From: Psilocybe azurescens | Lineage: Eukaryota > Basidiomycota > Agaricomycetes > Agaricales > Agrocybaceae | DNA: 49,786 nt | Assembly (NCBI GenBank): GCA_023853785.1 | Contig: JAJIRX010000234.1 | Span: 1-49,786, forward strand | Reading direction: 5' to 3' | Shown: positions 22,358-32,869 of the stretch, piece by piece | Position numbering within the stretch: the first letter of the stretch is position 1 | Layout: each line of letters begins with the position of its first letter | Notes under the pieces: generated by a model | Told to the model about the DNA's origin: nothing | Database searches by the model: none | What the model saw: only the letters and a program-made list of their open reading frames with translations | Program-made: the position numbers and the translations under genes

Positions 22358-23734
22358 TTATAGCAGATCACCAAACGCAGTCATCTCAGGCCCGCATGAT
22401 TAGCGCGCATGCCGATCTCCTAGTCTACATTCACAAGAAATACATCCAAAGTAAATCAGCAATAACATTTCTCTCACCCTCTCACCCTCCAAACGCGAGA
22501 AAAAGGGAAAAATAAGATAAAAATAAGCATAAAACACACAGCCATAAATAATAGAAACAGCCATCAAGATCCCCGCGCCGCTCCCAATCACACCAGAAAG
22601 GTCCGCTGTAACATAGAGCAAGCTCAGGATGGCCCCGTCAAATGCAGCCGCCGTCGGAATGACGCGCTTCAACTCCTTATACATTGAGCCTTCGGTTGCC
22701 GGCCATGACTTGGTTAGTTAAGAGAACGGTGAAAAATGTCAGCCAAAATCCCAACATCCTTAGAAGAAAAAGAAAAAAAAACTAACCTCGCAAAACCCAA
22801 AACATTAACCAACAAGTTCCGCGCGAACCGAGTCGCCAGCATCTGCGACACAATGAACACATTGCTCGTCAACGCGCTCTGCAGCACGATCGCGCCTTTG
22901 AACTCGATTCCGCGGCCAATGTTGACAGTGGTAGGCGAGAACGCCTTCCATACGATAGACTTGTGGATATTGGTCTCGATGAATAGGTTGATGCCTGATC
23001 CGGGACTGTATCCCATGTGCAGGAGCTCGTCCAGGACGATCACAATGAGCGCGGCGACGATGAACTGGATAATGAGCTGGAGCATACACCGTCTCCCAGG
23101 TCGGACGGCTGACCATAGAGCTCTGTCGGGACATAGACGATCGCTTGGCTGAGGGTGATGATGAGAGCGAAGACTGGCAATTTTAGTCAGTATGTGTGCT
23201 TCTTCACGCATGTGTGTATATGAATGATGAAGATATCAGAGAAAACGAAGAGAGGAGTGCGGATGGAGGGTTGGAATGTACACGACACAAGAAGACATGA
23301 CACTCACGTTTCTGCGCACCGCTGAGCAACGCGCGATCTTCCTTAAGACTGAAATCAACATCGATAAGGTTTGCACCCGCCAAAGGCTGCATAGTCATTC
23401 CCGAAGTGATAATAGGCGTGATACCGAGACAAGTTCCATGAAAATTCCACGGTTAGAGGCCTGGATGACACGCATCCAGTAGAGAGTGTCGGACGAGTCG
23501 GAGGATATGATATTATGCAAGGGCACTTGCGAGTACACCAGGAAGATGAGAAGTGTTACCGCCGTCCGTAGTACCTTTTGGTAGGATTGGACCTTGTGAT
23601 ATGAGGGTCAGTACATTTTGTGTGGGGTTTAATGAAAGGAAAGGTACTTTATGATCGGGTGAGGAAACTTCTGGTAGTATGTGTAAGAAAGGCCGGATGA
23701 GGTTTAACGAGAAACCAAACTGGACGCTATACAT
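22358..23734 (-). pseudogene. SEC61: SEC61-C: SEC61 alpha copy with in-frame internal deletion
   Basis: A possible start at 23734 gives MYSVQFGFSLNLIRPFLHIL then PEVSSPDHKVPF. Exon 2 carries [14 protein letters not shown] and [10 protein letters not shown], then loses frame. [20 protein letters not shown] is near 23310-23380. An open 165-codon frame (22714-23211) reads [39 protein letters not shown] and GRGIEFKGAI, then jumps directly to VLQSALTSNVFIVSQMLATR and NLLVNVLGF. About 240 bp for the TM5-6 region is deleted while the frame stays open. An intron (about 22705-22785) then joins to the [16 protein letters not shown] exon (22400-22700) with [21 protein letters not shown] second deletion removed the exon(s) between. 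The end is GPEMTAFGDLL, stop at 22358-22360. Sister copy of SEC61-A. Confidence 0.87.
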
Positions 23735-24975
23735 GTATGTCCAGCAGCAGCAGTTGCATTATCTGTCACTCGCGGCGCCGACGACATTACTGCAGGACGC
23801 GAAGCAGCAGCTGCAACTGAAGAACGAGAAAGCGAAAGAGGGGATCTTCGACCCCCGCTGTATTCGTCGTCGTAGCTGCTGCCGTACTCGGCATCTCCGT
23901 TCCGCTCGCCGTTCCCCTGTGCTAAGGCTGCACCTAACCCTAATCATGTCTATGCCAAGGTCCACTCGCTCCTGCTCAAGCCAAAGCGCTCGCGCATCCC
24001 GACGCCTGTCACGTTTAAATTTAAATGTTAAGCCGTCTTCTTGCTCTCCCTCATGCCCTTCGTCATCGTCTTCGTCAAATGCCCACCCCTACTCGTACCC
24101 GCCGCGCCGCCAGCGCATTGCGTCCTCGGACCTCGACATGCTCGCGTCGAGAAGCGTATAGAGCCAAGATGGTGTGCGCCGCTGCGTCTGCGACGTCCTC
24201 TGCGGCTGCGAGCAGGTCCATGAATCTGCCGCCGGTGTCTGGTTCTCGTGTGCCTGCTGTTGTTGTAGAGGATAGCGATGACGGCTTTATTGCTAATGTC
24301 CCTTCGACTGCGACGGCAACCTCAGATATGAAGTATCACCGTAGATCTGGCATCCGCGTCGCTGGTGCTTCGAATCAGAGCTCGAGCCGTTTCGGCCGCT
24401 TCCCCCTCGTTGAGGACGATAACTCCGCTACCGCCAAGGATGATTCTGACGATATTTCAACAGCACGCTCTCCTCCGCCGAGCGCAGGCAGCGCATTGCA
24501 AAGCTTTAAGTCCATGACATCCTCCACGCCATTCGCTTGAAGGATTTCTTGAGGATGCAGGGTGTGTCGGAGGCCAAGCTCGATGTGTAGTTCTTCGAGG
24601 AGTCGGGTGGTGGATGTGCGTCAGATAAGGAGCAGACAAGAGAAGAAGCGGAGGACGAGGAAGATGAGGATAGGTGAATGTCGCACGAAGTCAAGCGCCA
24701 GATGTGCAAGATGCAGCTCGGGCAGCGAGATCCCTCTTTCATGCCCGTCCCCGCTCCGTCCCTCGACAACGGCCGGGTACCCTCCCGCCCCATCCGATCC
24801 TCCTCCCCACTCTCCCCGAAACCCATGTCTGTCTCCAAGTCAGCACGCCAACGCCGCGCTGTCCTGCCCACGTCGTACATGAGCGCGTTTCTGCTCATGA
24901 AGCATCGCATGACGCCTGCGCGCATGGAGTTTGGCAGCGTCGGTTCCAGTGGTTATAGATTCCAACCACATGCAA
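23735..24975 (+). pseudogene. X-C: longest copy of unrecognised gene X, frameshifted
   Basis: Head-to-head with SEC61-C. Reading blocks in order: a Gln-rich start (VQQQQLHYLSLAAPTTLL), then VYAKVHSLLLKPKRSRIPTP, a Ser-rich tract, HPYSYPPRRQRIASSDLD, an Ala/Ser-rich part (AAASATSSAAASRSMNLPP), VPAVVVEDSDDGF and SSSRFGRFPLVEDDNSATAK. A shift at about 24455 follows, then LSSAERRQRIAKL, AIRLKDFLRMQGVSEAKLD, an in-frame stop, a Glu-rich stretch and EVKRQMCKMQLGQ. The last blocks are RQRRAVLPTSYMSAFLLMKH and RMTPARMEFGSVGS, ending near 24970. The same blocks in X-F and X-E show this is a real gene family. No domain is recognised. The protein would be basic at the N-terminus and acidic, possibly coiled-coil, toward the C-terminus. 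Confidence 0.5.
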
Positions 24976-25059
24976 GCCATGCACCACCTACCCATTTTTA
25001 TCGTGCTTTCTGTTCTCTCCTATGTTCGCTGTTTACTCTTGGTGAGGTGACGATCTTAT

Positions 25060-25310
25060 CCAGAAGCTAGGATCGACGCCGATTTGATATTTGGTTCGAG
25101 GGAACACAAAGAAGATTATAAAGAAAATTCAATACATGATAACGACCCACGTCTTGGATTACAGACAGGCAGGCAGGCGACCGATGAAAACGAGCCGAGA
25201 GCGTTTTCTCGTACTGTAGATAAAATTCATACATGCATAGCTATATAGCGAAAGTTTAGGGTATCGAATACCTTTTACGTTTATTCGATTTGAGTGAATA
25301 AAATATATTG
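25060..25310. repeat. Array 'tail' sequence, copy 2
   Basis: Same block as 17780-18066: AAGAAAATTCAATACATGAT, AACGACCC, CAGGCAGGCAGGC and CTGTAGATA. It lies after X-C. Confidence 0.7.
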
Positions 25311-25620
25311 AGGGTCAAACGCCCCCTTACGCCCCGGGCGCATAACCATAACTCTTTGTATACAGACAACAAACAAATGAACGGAACTACAAATTACATA
25401 TCCCGCCATCTACTAACCATCCTCACCTACTCCCCCCACCCCACGCACTTCCACGTACCACCACGATCGCGATCACGGCCCGATTTAGTATGCTCTCAAC
25501 AAGCGAGGAAGAAGGGGAAGTAAAGAGAGGGATGCAAAGTACAGGCGTCGGGAAGGCGAAGGCGGTGGGCAGGGTATGTAGAGTCGAATGTGCAGAAGAT
25601 GTCGATGTCGACTATTTTAC
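25311..25620. other. 3' flank of SEC61-D
   Basis: Repeats the downstream flank of SEC61-A and SEC61-C (CCCCTTACGCC..., GGCCCGATTTAGTATGCTC, GATGTCGATGTCGA). No gene. Confidence 0.6.
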
Positions 25621-27355
25621 TTATAGCAGATCACCAAACGCAGCCATCTCATGCCCGCCCGACTGCGCATGCCAGTCTCCCAGTCCACATCCAAAAAAAC
25701 ATCTAAACAAAATCAGCAACTACACCCTCTATTTCTCCATAAGAGGAGAAAGGAAACTCACAGCTATAAATAATAGTAACAGCCATCAAAATCCCTGTGC
25801 CGCTCCCAATAGCACCAGAACGGTCCGTCGCGACAGAGAGCAAGCCAAGGATCGCGCCGCCGAATGCAGCCGCCGTCGGGATCACGCGCTTGAGGTCCTT
25901 GTATATCGAGCCTCCGTGGTGGCCGGCCATGACCTGGTTGTGCGGGAGAGAATTAGCATCGGGTTGAACGTGAAAGACGAAAAGAGGAAAGATGAGGAGA
26001 AGCAAACAAAATGAAGGGATGGAATGCATGCGTAGGCAGATGGCATGGCGTTGGGGACATGGACATGGCGACCGGAAATCCAGCGCAGATGAGCAACAAG
26101 AAAAATACACACCATCTGCTGATCTTTCGACCGCTTCGCCACATCCCTCGATCCACTCTCAAAATTTCAATCCACATCTTACTGAACAGGGCACACGCAC
26201 TGAACATGAACATGATGCAGATTGCGGTGTGGATCGGGTTCAGGATGGCTTCTGTGAGCGTATGCGGTGGGGACATGTAGTATGCGATCCCGCCTGTTGC
26301 GGGGTGTTGCGGGGAGTCTTCGAGGGGCAGATCCGAGGGAAGGGAAGGGTACAAGTAGCAAGAGAACGGTGAAAACAGGTCATCCAAAATCCCAACGTCC
26401 TCAGAAAAGAAAATAGAAAATTAACCTCCCAAACACCCAGAACCTTAACTAACAAGTTCCGCGGGAACCGAGTCGCCAGGATATGCGACACAATGAACAC
26501 ATTGTTCGTCAACGCGCTCTGCAGCATGATCAGTATATTCCTCATATAAAACAGATTGATCGGGTACGTACCCCACTGTCCTCTGGATCTATTTTTCTTC
26601 ACCGGGATGTCAATCCTAAATCCCTGCAGGTGGATCGCCACCGCGAAATTAACCACCGTCGAGACCAGCGACATCATGTTCGGGAGCCGCTCCCTCCAGA
26701 ACGCCTCGCGCAGCGCCTGGCCTTTTCGTGCCACGTGAAGAGCAGATGGAAGAGCGCGACGAGCGCGCCATCGAACTCGCTCCCGCGCCCGATGCTCATA
26801 GTGGTAGGTGAGAACGCGTTCCATATGATCGACTCGCACGTATTGGTCACGATGAACAGGTTGATACTGGATCCGAGCCCGTACCGCTTCCGCAGGAGCT
26901 TGTCCAAGACGATCACGATCAGTGCCGCGACGATGAGCAGGGTGATGAGCAGGAGGCACACGCCCGCGCCATATTCCGACGACTGGCCATAGAGCGCTGC
27001 GAGCACGTAGATGGTGGCTTGACCAAGAACGATAATGAGGGTAAAGACTGCAATTTTTAGTTAGTATGTGGGCTTCTTTGTGCGTGTGCATATATAGATG
27101 ATGAAGACATTGGAGAGTAGGAAGAGAAGAGTGCGGATAGAGAAAGGTTTGGGATGTGCACGATGTAAGACGGCACGACACTCGCATTTCTGGGCACCCC
27201 TAAACAACGCCTGATGATCCTCCTTAACACTGTAATCCACATCGATAAGGCTTGCCCCTGCCTAAAGCTGCACGATCATTCCCGAAGTGATAATAGATGA
27301 GATACCGAGTTCCATGAGCGTTTCATGATTAGAGGCCAGGATGACGTGCATCCGG
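25621..27355 (-). pseudogene. SEC61: SEC61-D: most complete SEC61 alpha copy, lacks exon 1
   Basis: Begins mid-exon 2 with MHVILASNHETLMELGISS (27290-27350) next to a piece of gene X; exon 1 and part of exon 2 are missing. A stop precedes AGASLIDVDYSVKED. After an intron (about 27055-27180) come [69 protein letters not shown] and [14 protein letters not shown] frameshift near 26730 follows, then [51 protein letters not shown] and NNVFIVSHILATRFPR. Unlike A and C, it keeps GGIAYYMSPPHTLTEAIL, FMFSACALFSKMWIEI and [10 protein letters not shown] (26090-26330). The penultimate exon has [18 protein letters not shown] and [19 protein letters not shown] last exon with HEMAAFGDLL (stop 25621-25623) is one frame off. 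The SEC61 channel helices are all traceable, so this is the best template for the ancestral copy. Confidence 0.88.
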
Positions 27356-27421
27356 TAGGATGTGCCGGAGGCGGAGCTACATGTACAGTTCTTCAAGGGG
27401 TCGTGTGGTGAGTGTGGCTGA
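27356..27421 (+). pseudogene. X-D: short 3' fragment of gene X at the SEC61-D junction
   Basis: Reads VPEAELHVQFFKGSCGECG then stop, matching the X block VSEAKLDVQFF / VPEAELDAQFLEG. It directly abuts the truncated SEC61-D exon 2, so a deletion has fused the two divergent genes. Confidence 0.5.
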
Positions 27422-28470
27422 TAACGTGTGCGTAGGCTGAGGATGGTGAAGCACAAGCTGGTAGCGGAGATGATGGGGGTTTGGCGACAGGGAGGTTGCC
27501 CATTGACGCGTGACGTCGTGAATTGACATTGATCGGATCGCATACCGGGGCCGTGAAAAGTCACAATGATAAGATAAGACAAGCCACGTCAGTACGAGCA
27601 AACATAGCACACTCTCTTTCTCATCTGAGCGGCCCATCCTATCCTCGCCTCCTCTGCCACTCTCGCTTGTCCCCACAGCACCATTCTACCACGCTTGCTG
27701 CCCACATTGTATATCTGCGTTTCTGTTCTACCTTCTTTTATACTACAACATACCAAATAACTCACGCAATAAAGTGCCATACACCGAAACATTAGTACCA
27801 TCCAGGATGAATTGGATTCAGTACCAGGTTCAATTATTATCTCCTTTGAGTGTATTTTTTCACTAGCCCCGTCGCCTGCATCGAATCTTCGCTTCAAACC
27901 TTTTCATTATCCTGTTCTCTTCTCGCACCTAGAAATTTCTTTGCTTTGACCGCGCCTTTATTCATTCTGCGTTCTTCATTCTCCTAATAAATACAAGCTG
28001 CTTGTCTATGACTGTTTAAACATAACGGCAGCTCTCGCTGTCTTCCTTCATTCTTCTAAATTAATATCGACGGAGCTGGACTTGACTCTGTGCATGTGTG
28101 GGGTGCCGCTTTGCTAAAAAATTATTCTTTCTCTGCGCTTGGTAGCTTGTAACCTTTTTTTGTCGTCCTTGTATTCATTCTCGTAAAATTCTCGTACCTG
28201 CTCCTCAATCAACACAAAAAAAGTAAGAAGAATTTGAACTCGCACAATTAAATAACTGGAATAATCATGACTGCAACATCGCTGATGTCTTAATATCTCG
28301 ACAATGCCAACGCTGACTACCGACGACACCCTAAAGTCCTCACGCGCAAGACGCGGTATCTGCCCCTACCCCCAACCTCACGGCATTACCACTACTACAA
28401 ATCTCCTCCACTCCGAATTTTGCCTCGAATTGCGTGGTGGATCTATGTACGCTCACCATATATCCCTTAT
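27422..28470. other. Duplicated non-coding block
   Basis: 27422-27850 aligns with 7145-7600. 27900-28470 shows no supported gene; a 71-codon minus ORF at 28114-28329 has no recognised motif or second copy. Confidence 0.5.
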
Positions 28471-28850
28471 CTACCTACGCGCTATGAGCTGTACCCCTCT
28501 GAATATATTATTTAGAAAATTCATCACAATCGGTAAATATTCCACGGCACAAAAGCAGGGATTGGAATACCTGACATCAAATTCCTTTGCGGTAAAGAGG
28601 TAGATTTCCACATAATGCGGACCGTCAAATATGGCTGATAGGGATGATGATGGTTCCACCATTGTTTCAAAAGAGATTCCTACAGCGGAAATATTTTGCA
28701 ACATCCCGCCCACATAGGCGGCAGTCCAAAAGCCAGACCAGGGCTCATAGGAACCCCCTACTGCGTCGATCCATGGTCCGTATCAATTTGATCGGACCCA
28801 ACTGTTTGTACTTCGAATCGCTCTTCGTCCGCCACTCCAGAGTTTGTGGG
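28471..28850 (-). pseudogene. NACHT C-terminal fragment
   Basis: The minus-strand frame has GGMLQNISAVGISFETMVEP and YLPIVMNFLNNIF, matching NACHT-3 GGMFEYNPEVSLQTI and YLRIVMEFLNDPL. The DNA GGCAGTCCAAAAGCCAGACC (28721-28740) is also in NACHT-2 and NACHT-3. The P-loop domain is absent. It marks a former NACHT gene between the SEC61-D and X-F modules, mostly deleted. Confidence 0.6.
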
Positions 28851-29462
28851 GAAAATATAATTCATTCATCATTAATCTCACAATGCCAGAGCGATTGACA
28901 GCCAAAAACTACGACGAGTGCTATTTCAATCAAAGAACGGATTTGTTTGAAAGCCGATGAGTTCAAAAGTAAGGACAATTTACCGATGTTACACATGATT
29001 AAATTTCCTTGGTTTATCCGGCTGTAAAGATAGTCATTCATTCCACTTGGGATGGATCAACCGCATATAAGATTTCTATCCCATTTGATCAGCTTGGAAA
29101 CCGACTCATATGGTGAGTAGATTGTGATCTGAATTCTCACAGGATCACCCGATTTATTAGAGAGAAATTAAGGCTGGCTTAGAGTTTAAACATTATAGTG
29201 CAGTTTGACCTCCGTCATGCGGACCCCAAATGCACAGTTTACATCTGCTATGACTGACTATAGTCTCCGTTCAATAGAATCGTCTTTGGAAAGCTTCCAA
29301 ATTGTGTGATCTCCAGTGGAATTATCGCGATAATCCAGCACCGTCAGCCAAACTCTGAATAACTCAGTGTTGAACACGACAATGTATAGAGTATCCAGCT
29401 TGTAGGGCGCGAATTTTGTATAAATGCGAACACATTTTAGGGAAGGAAAAGCATCCCAAATC
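28851..29462. other. Upstream region of secreted-protein gene 2
   Basis: 29100-29300 aligns with 8130-8330 upstream of the first secreted-protein gene. An open minus-strand frame crosses 29258-29593, but its left part has no support from the other copy. Confidence 0.45.
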
Positions 29463-29720
29463 ATGGTCAACTTCTTCGCATCTGCTGCTACTCTTCTCAC
29501 CATTGCCATCGCTGATTTGGCCACTTCCCAAAGGTCTGGCGAGAGTCCTGGAACCATTCCGGTCGTTTTACCAGCACCCATCGGCTTCAACATGTACGTT
29601 GTCCATCCTCGACGGACCAGTTTGAATTCACTGACACCATGCCGATATCACATCTCTTGGAGTCAACGGCTCTAGATGCTCACCAGGATCGATCTACTTC
29701 CTCCTTAACCGTTCGTGCAA
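29463..29720 (+). pseudogene. Small secreted protein 2, splice acceptor lost
   Basis: ATG at 29463 opens MVNFFASAATLLTIAIADLA, a signal peptide, then RSGESPGTIPVVLPAPIGFN, differing from copy 1 at only a few residues. Exon 1 is again 131 nt and ends at GTACGT (29594). The copy 1 acceptor TTATAG is here ATATCA, with no AG before ATCTCTTGGAGTCAACGGCT. Past that point the frame would read GVNGSRCSPGSIYFLLNRSC, which looks more protein-like than copy 1's end. So each copy may preserve a different part. Further frames to about 30131 (SVPLGFTFDVATVDYVGGL) may be later exons; not confirmed. Confidence 0.45.
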
Positions 29721-31128
29721 CCTCGTCTTCAATGCTTTCGCGACGATCCTGACGTGTCCTCTCTAGCTGTCCTCACCGCCGTCACTCTGACGTTCAGTAA
29801 GTTCTTTTCTAAAAGCCGGGTCTGGAATATCCATCAGAAAAGTCGCAAAAACTGACAATTGACTTTGGGAGTCAGGTCAGTTGCAAATGGGTCGGTAGTG
29901 TCGAAGACTACCGAATCAGCTCTTCTAATTAGCGTCCCTCTCGGTTTCACTTTCGACGTTGCAACCGTAGACTACGTTGGTGGTCTATCGTTGGCTGTAC
30001 CAATATGCACCACTAATTCTTTTGTTAGCGTGGATAATATCAACTCGACAAATCTCTCACTGCCGCCCAAAAATCCATCTACTACTGTAAGCTCCGTTCT
30101 TTATCTCAAGCATCGCGTTCGGTCTGCATAAACTCGGCCAGTCCAAGGGATCGTCACCCAATGTACCATCCATCTGAATGCCTGTGTCAAATACGCATGT
30201 CGTTCAGACCTCAATAATTAGCGACCGTACGCTCTGACCTCACCGGTCCCGTCGATGGTGAGTAATCTAATGCGCCTGATCCCACGCAGACAAAACAAAC
30301 TCACCTGTGGTTTCTGGCTGTTGACTGCACCTAACGTGATGCTTTCTATCTCTTCTCCACTGTCACCTCTCCATGCAGTGTGTGTTCGGTACTCAATATC
30401 CAGAGTGACCTCCACGTCAGCAACTCCAGGAACACAAAGGGTAGCGGTTACATCGCTACCGACTCGCTAAGTTCTCTTTGTTATTGGCACAAGCACTGTA
30501 ATTTTGACGCTCTTTTGCATAGATCGACACTGCTCTTTTCGCGGTTTGTTTTATCTTAATTATCTCATTTTCTGCGACGTATACTAAAACCACATTTGTA
30601 GACTTTCAACTTCCAATCACTGAAGTGTTAAAAGGTCGCAGCTCAGGGCCTGGGCGTACAACACTCTGGCAATGGGACATCCAATTTCACACAGTCATTG
30701 ATGGAACGAATTGTTCCAGGCAGCCTGGATGTGATGAGCAATAGTTTTCTTCTATTTGTTTTGTTTTTAAAGACTCCGATTGTGGACATGGGGAATGTAC
30801 TACCTACGAGGAAAAATTAAAACGCATCTTTTTTCTGATATGCATGTTCTCTCTTTACTTGTCGGTGATTGGAATTATGCTAGCATGCTGTCTGGTTAAC
30901 ACAGCCAATGGCATAACATGCGCACTGTTTGAAGCCGGCTGTCTTCTTGTTTGAGAATATTATACACTGTGCCCACCGTCATGTACCCCCATCTTCTTGC
31001 TCTCACTCTGCACGTTTCTGCACACCCTCGTGACCAGACTGAATGGTCTAATCAAATTAAAGTACTCAATCTGTATCGATATGTTGGCCATGCACGTCTT
31101 TGGCAGTGTAGTATTGAATGTCCACTAC
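29721..31128. other. Downstream of secreted-protein gene 2
   Basis: A plus ORF at 29859-30131 could be a distal exon of the secreted gene, but I see no second copy. 30132-31128 holds nothing I can support. Confidence 0.35.
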
Positions 31129-31760
31129 ATTGCCTCCTGTCCGGGTGTGTCCGAAGTGGAGCTCAATGTGCACATAATGCTTTGATGGGTATGAAGGCAT
31201 ACGTAATTCTGACGTAGGTACATCTCGAATGAAGAGCAGAAGCAAGGTGAAGGCCAAGAGGGAGGGGATGAGGACCGGTGAAAGACTGGTAGGGGTTTGT
31301 ACCGACGTGCCGCGATCACGTGGTAGATGTAGAATCGTGAATGGAAATCAAAAGAGTCCACCTGAACTGGCTCTCTATCCTGTACGTCCGCGCTCAAGTT
31401 ACCTCTATTTCTCAACTATTTCTCTTCTCAATACCCGAACCATGTCCTCGTCCTCATTTCTAGATAGCTATGAATTGCTGCACGTCATTCAATGCTGCTA
31501 TGCAGTTGCTCAAGGCGCCGGATGTGATGTTGGTGATCAGGCGTTGCAAGAGAAGGGTGGTTAAGAAGAGGAGGATGGGGATGAGAGCGATGAGGACGAT
31601 TCCTTCTGCCCGAATCCAAGGTAAGGTACCAGCTCGAGTATCAATCGGGTCCATTCAACTCCCTGTCCCCAAAGCATCAAGCCAACGCCGCCCCGTGCTA
31701 TCTTATATGCTGTTCCGCCAATGAAGCAACCCGTGGCGCTGGCGCTGCGAAAAACTTGGG
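31129..31760 (+). pseudogene. X-E: scattered fragments of gene X
   Basis: GVSEVELNVH at about 31140-31180 matches the X block GVSEAKLDVQ. KASSQRRPVLSYM near 31670-31715 matches X-C SARQRRAVLPTSYM. Between them is DNA resembling the post-X block of 7145-7330. A rearranged relic. Confidence 0.4.
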
Positions 31761-32099
31761 CGATGTCGGGTCCTGTTCCAATGAGTCGAAAGCTAATGGT
31801 AATGTCAATATCAAAAGGGGCCTGAGGTGAAGATTGTGGACCTGTGCGTTATTTCCATTCTCTCTGTGTTCCTTATTCCCCGTCCCCTCTGACCTTCACA
31901 TTTAAGAACCTAAAATCTCACCCAAAGAGCTAATGCCTGCTGGTGGAGCTTCTTAGGTGGGGTTCATCTCATTAACCTCCCTTATTTTACGTCGCTTTTA
32001 TTGTTAAACACCCTCTGGTTTTAGGTGACTACCTTTGGGGTTTGATTCGCTTTAACGTTGTTGGTACTTCGTTGGTCCGACTTTTTCATCCACGTTTCT
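31761..32099. other. Intergenic, nothing recognised
   Basis: No ORF conserved with another copy; no structural RNA seen. Confidence 0.4.
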
Positions 32100-32869
32100 T
32101 CGGATTGATGATGATGACGTCACTGGCACAACGTTGACTTTGACTGTGATTGTGGCCTCGGATTTGAAGCTCGAAGTGTCGCCGTGGATCTGGAATACAC
32201 GTCGCTGGTCCTTCGAATCAAAGCTCGAGTCGCTTTGGCCGCTTGCCCCCTGACGAGGAGGACGAAGACTCCGCTAATGCTAACGCTACTGCCAAGGATT
32301 ACGATTCTAACCATGTCTTCCCATCTTTCAACAGCACACTCTCCGCGGAGCGCAGACAGCCAATTGCAGAGCCCGATGTGCAAGATGCGCTCCTCGCTAT
32401 CCGGCTGAAGGGATTCTTGACGCTACAGGGTGTGCCGGAGGCGGAGCTCGATGCGCAGTTCCTCGAGGGTCTCGTTCTGGATGTGACAGAGGTACATCGA
32501 ACGCCGAACGGGAGCGGACAATGGAACAAGAGGAGGAGGAGGAGGAGGAGGAGGAGGAGGACAGGAGGATAATGGACGAAGTCAAGCGCGAGATGCTCAA
32601 GATCCAGCTCGGCCAGCAGGAACGTACGTCTTATATGATCGCGTTTTGGTCATGAAGCACCACATGACGCCCTTGCACAAGGGATTTGGCGATGTCGGTT
32701 CCGGAGGATGCAACAGCTGCTACAATGGGAAGAGGAGTGCGGGAAGGGGATTGAGGAGCGGGCTGCCGCTGCTGCTGAGGACCGAAATGAAGAAGAGTGC
32801 GTGCTGTAGATGGAAGAGAAGCATGATCCGTCATCGCTTGTGGATTGGTACACCGGGATGAACTACTGA
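32100..32869 (+). pseudogene. X-F: gene X copy with intact-looking middle and C-terminus
   Basis: From about 32200: SSSRFGRLP-type reading, PPDEEDEDSANANATAKDY, STLSAERRQPIAEPDVQDA and LLAIRLKGFLTLQGV, then PEAELDAQFLEGL. A (GAG)n tract follows that reads poly-Glu in one frame and poly-Arg in another. Then MDEVKREMLKIQLGQQERTS, YMIAF, MKHHMTPLHKGFGDVGSG and finally DPSSLVDWYTGMNY with a stop at 32867-32869. Frames must change at least twice, one change at or near the (GAG)n tract. The X-C and X-B copies support every block. The acidic/Glu-rich part suggests a coiled coil. The family is not recognised and the N-terminal half is not found here. Confidence 0.5.
32528..32566 (+). repeat. (GAG)n trinucleotide tract inside X-F
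   Basis: About ten GAG units. Other copies have a looser Glu-rich tract here, so the original coding was probably poly-Glu. Confidence 0.85.

Noticed and set aside
29258..29593. Minus-strand ORF overlapping secreted-protein gene 2
   Set aside because: Its right half is the antisense of a signal-peptide exon conserved in both copies; the left half is not conserved at 8.3 kb.
31460..31654. Minus-strand hydrophobic ORF
   Set aside because: Looks like a membrane helix, but it is antisense to X-E-linked DNA and has no counterpart in other modules.
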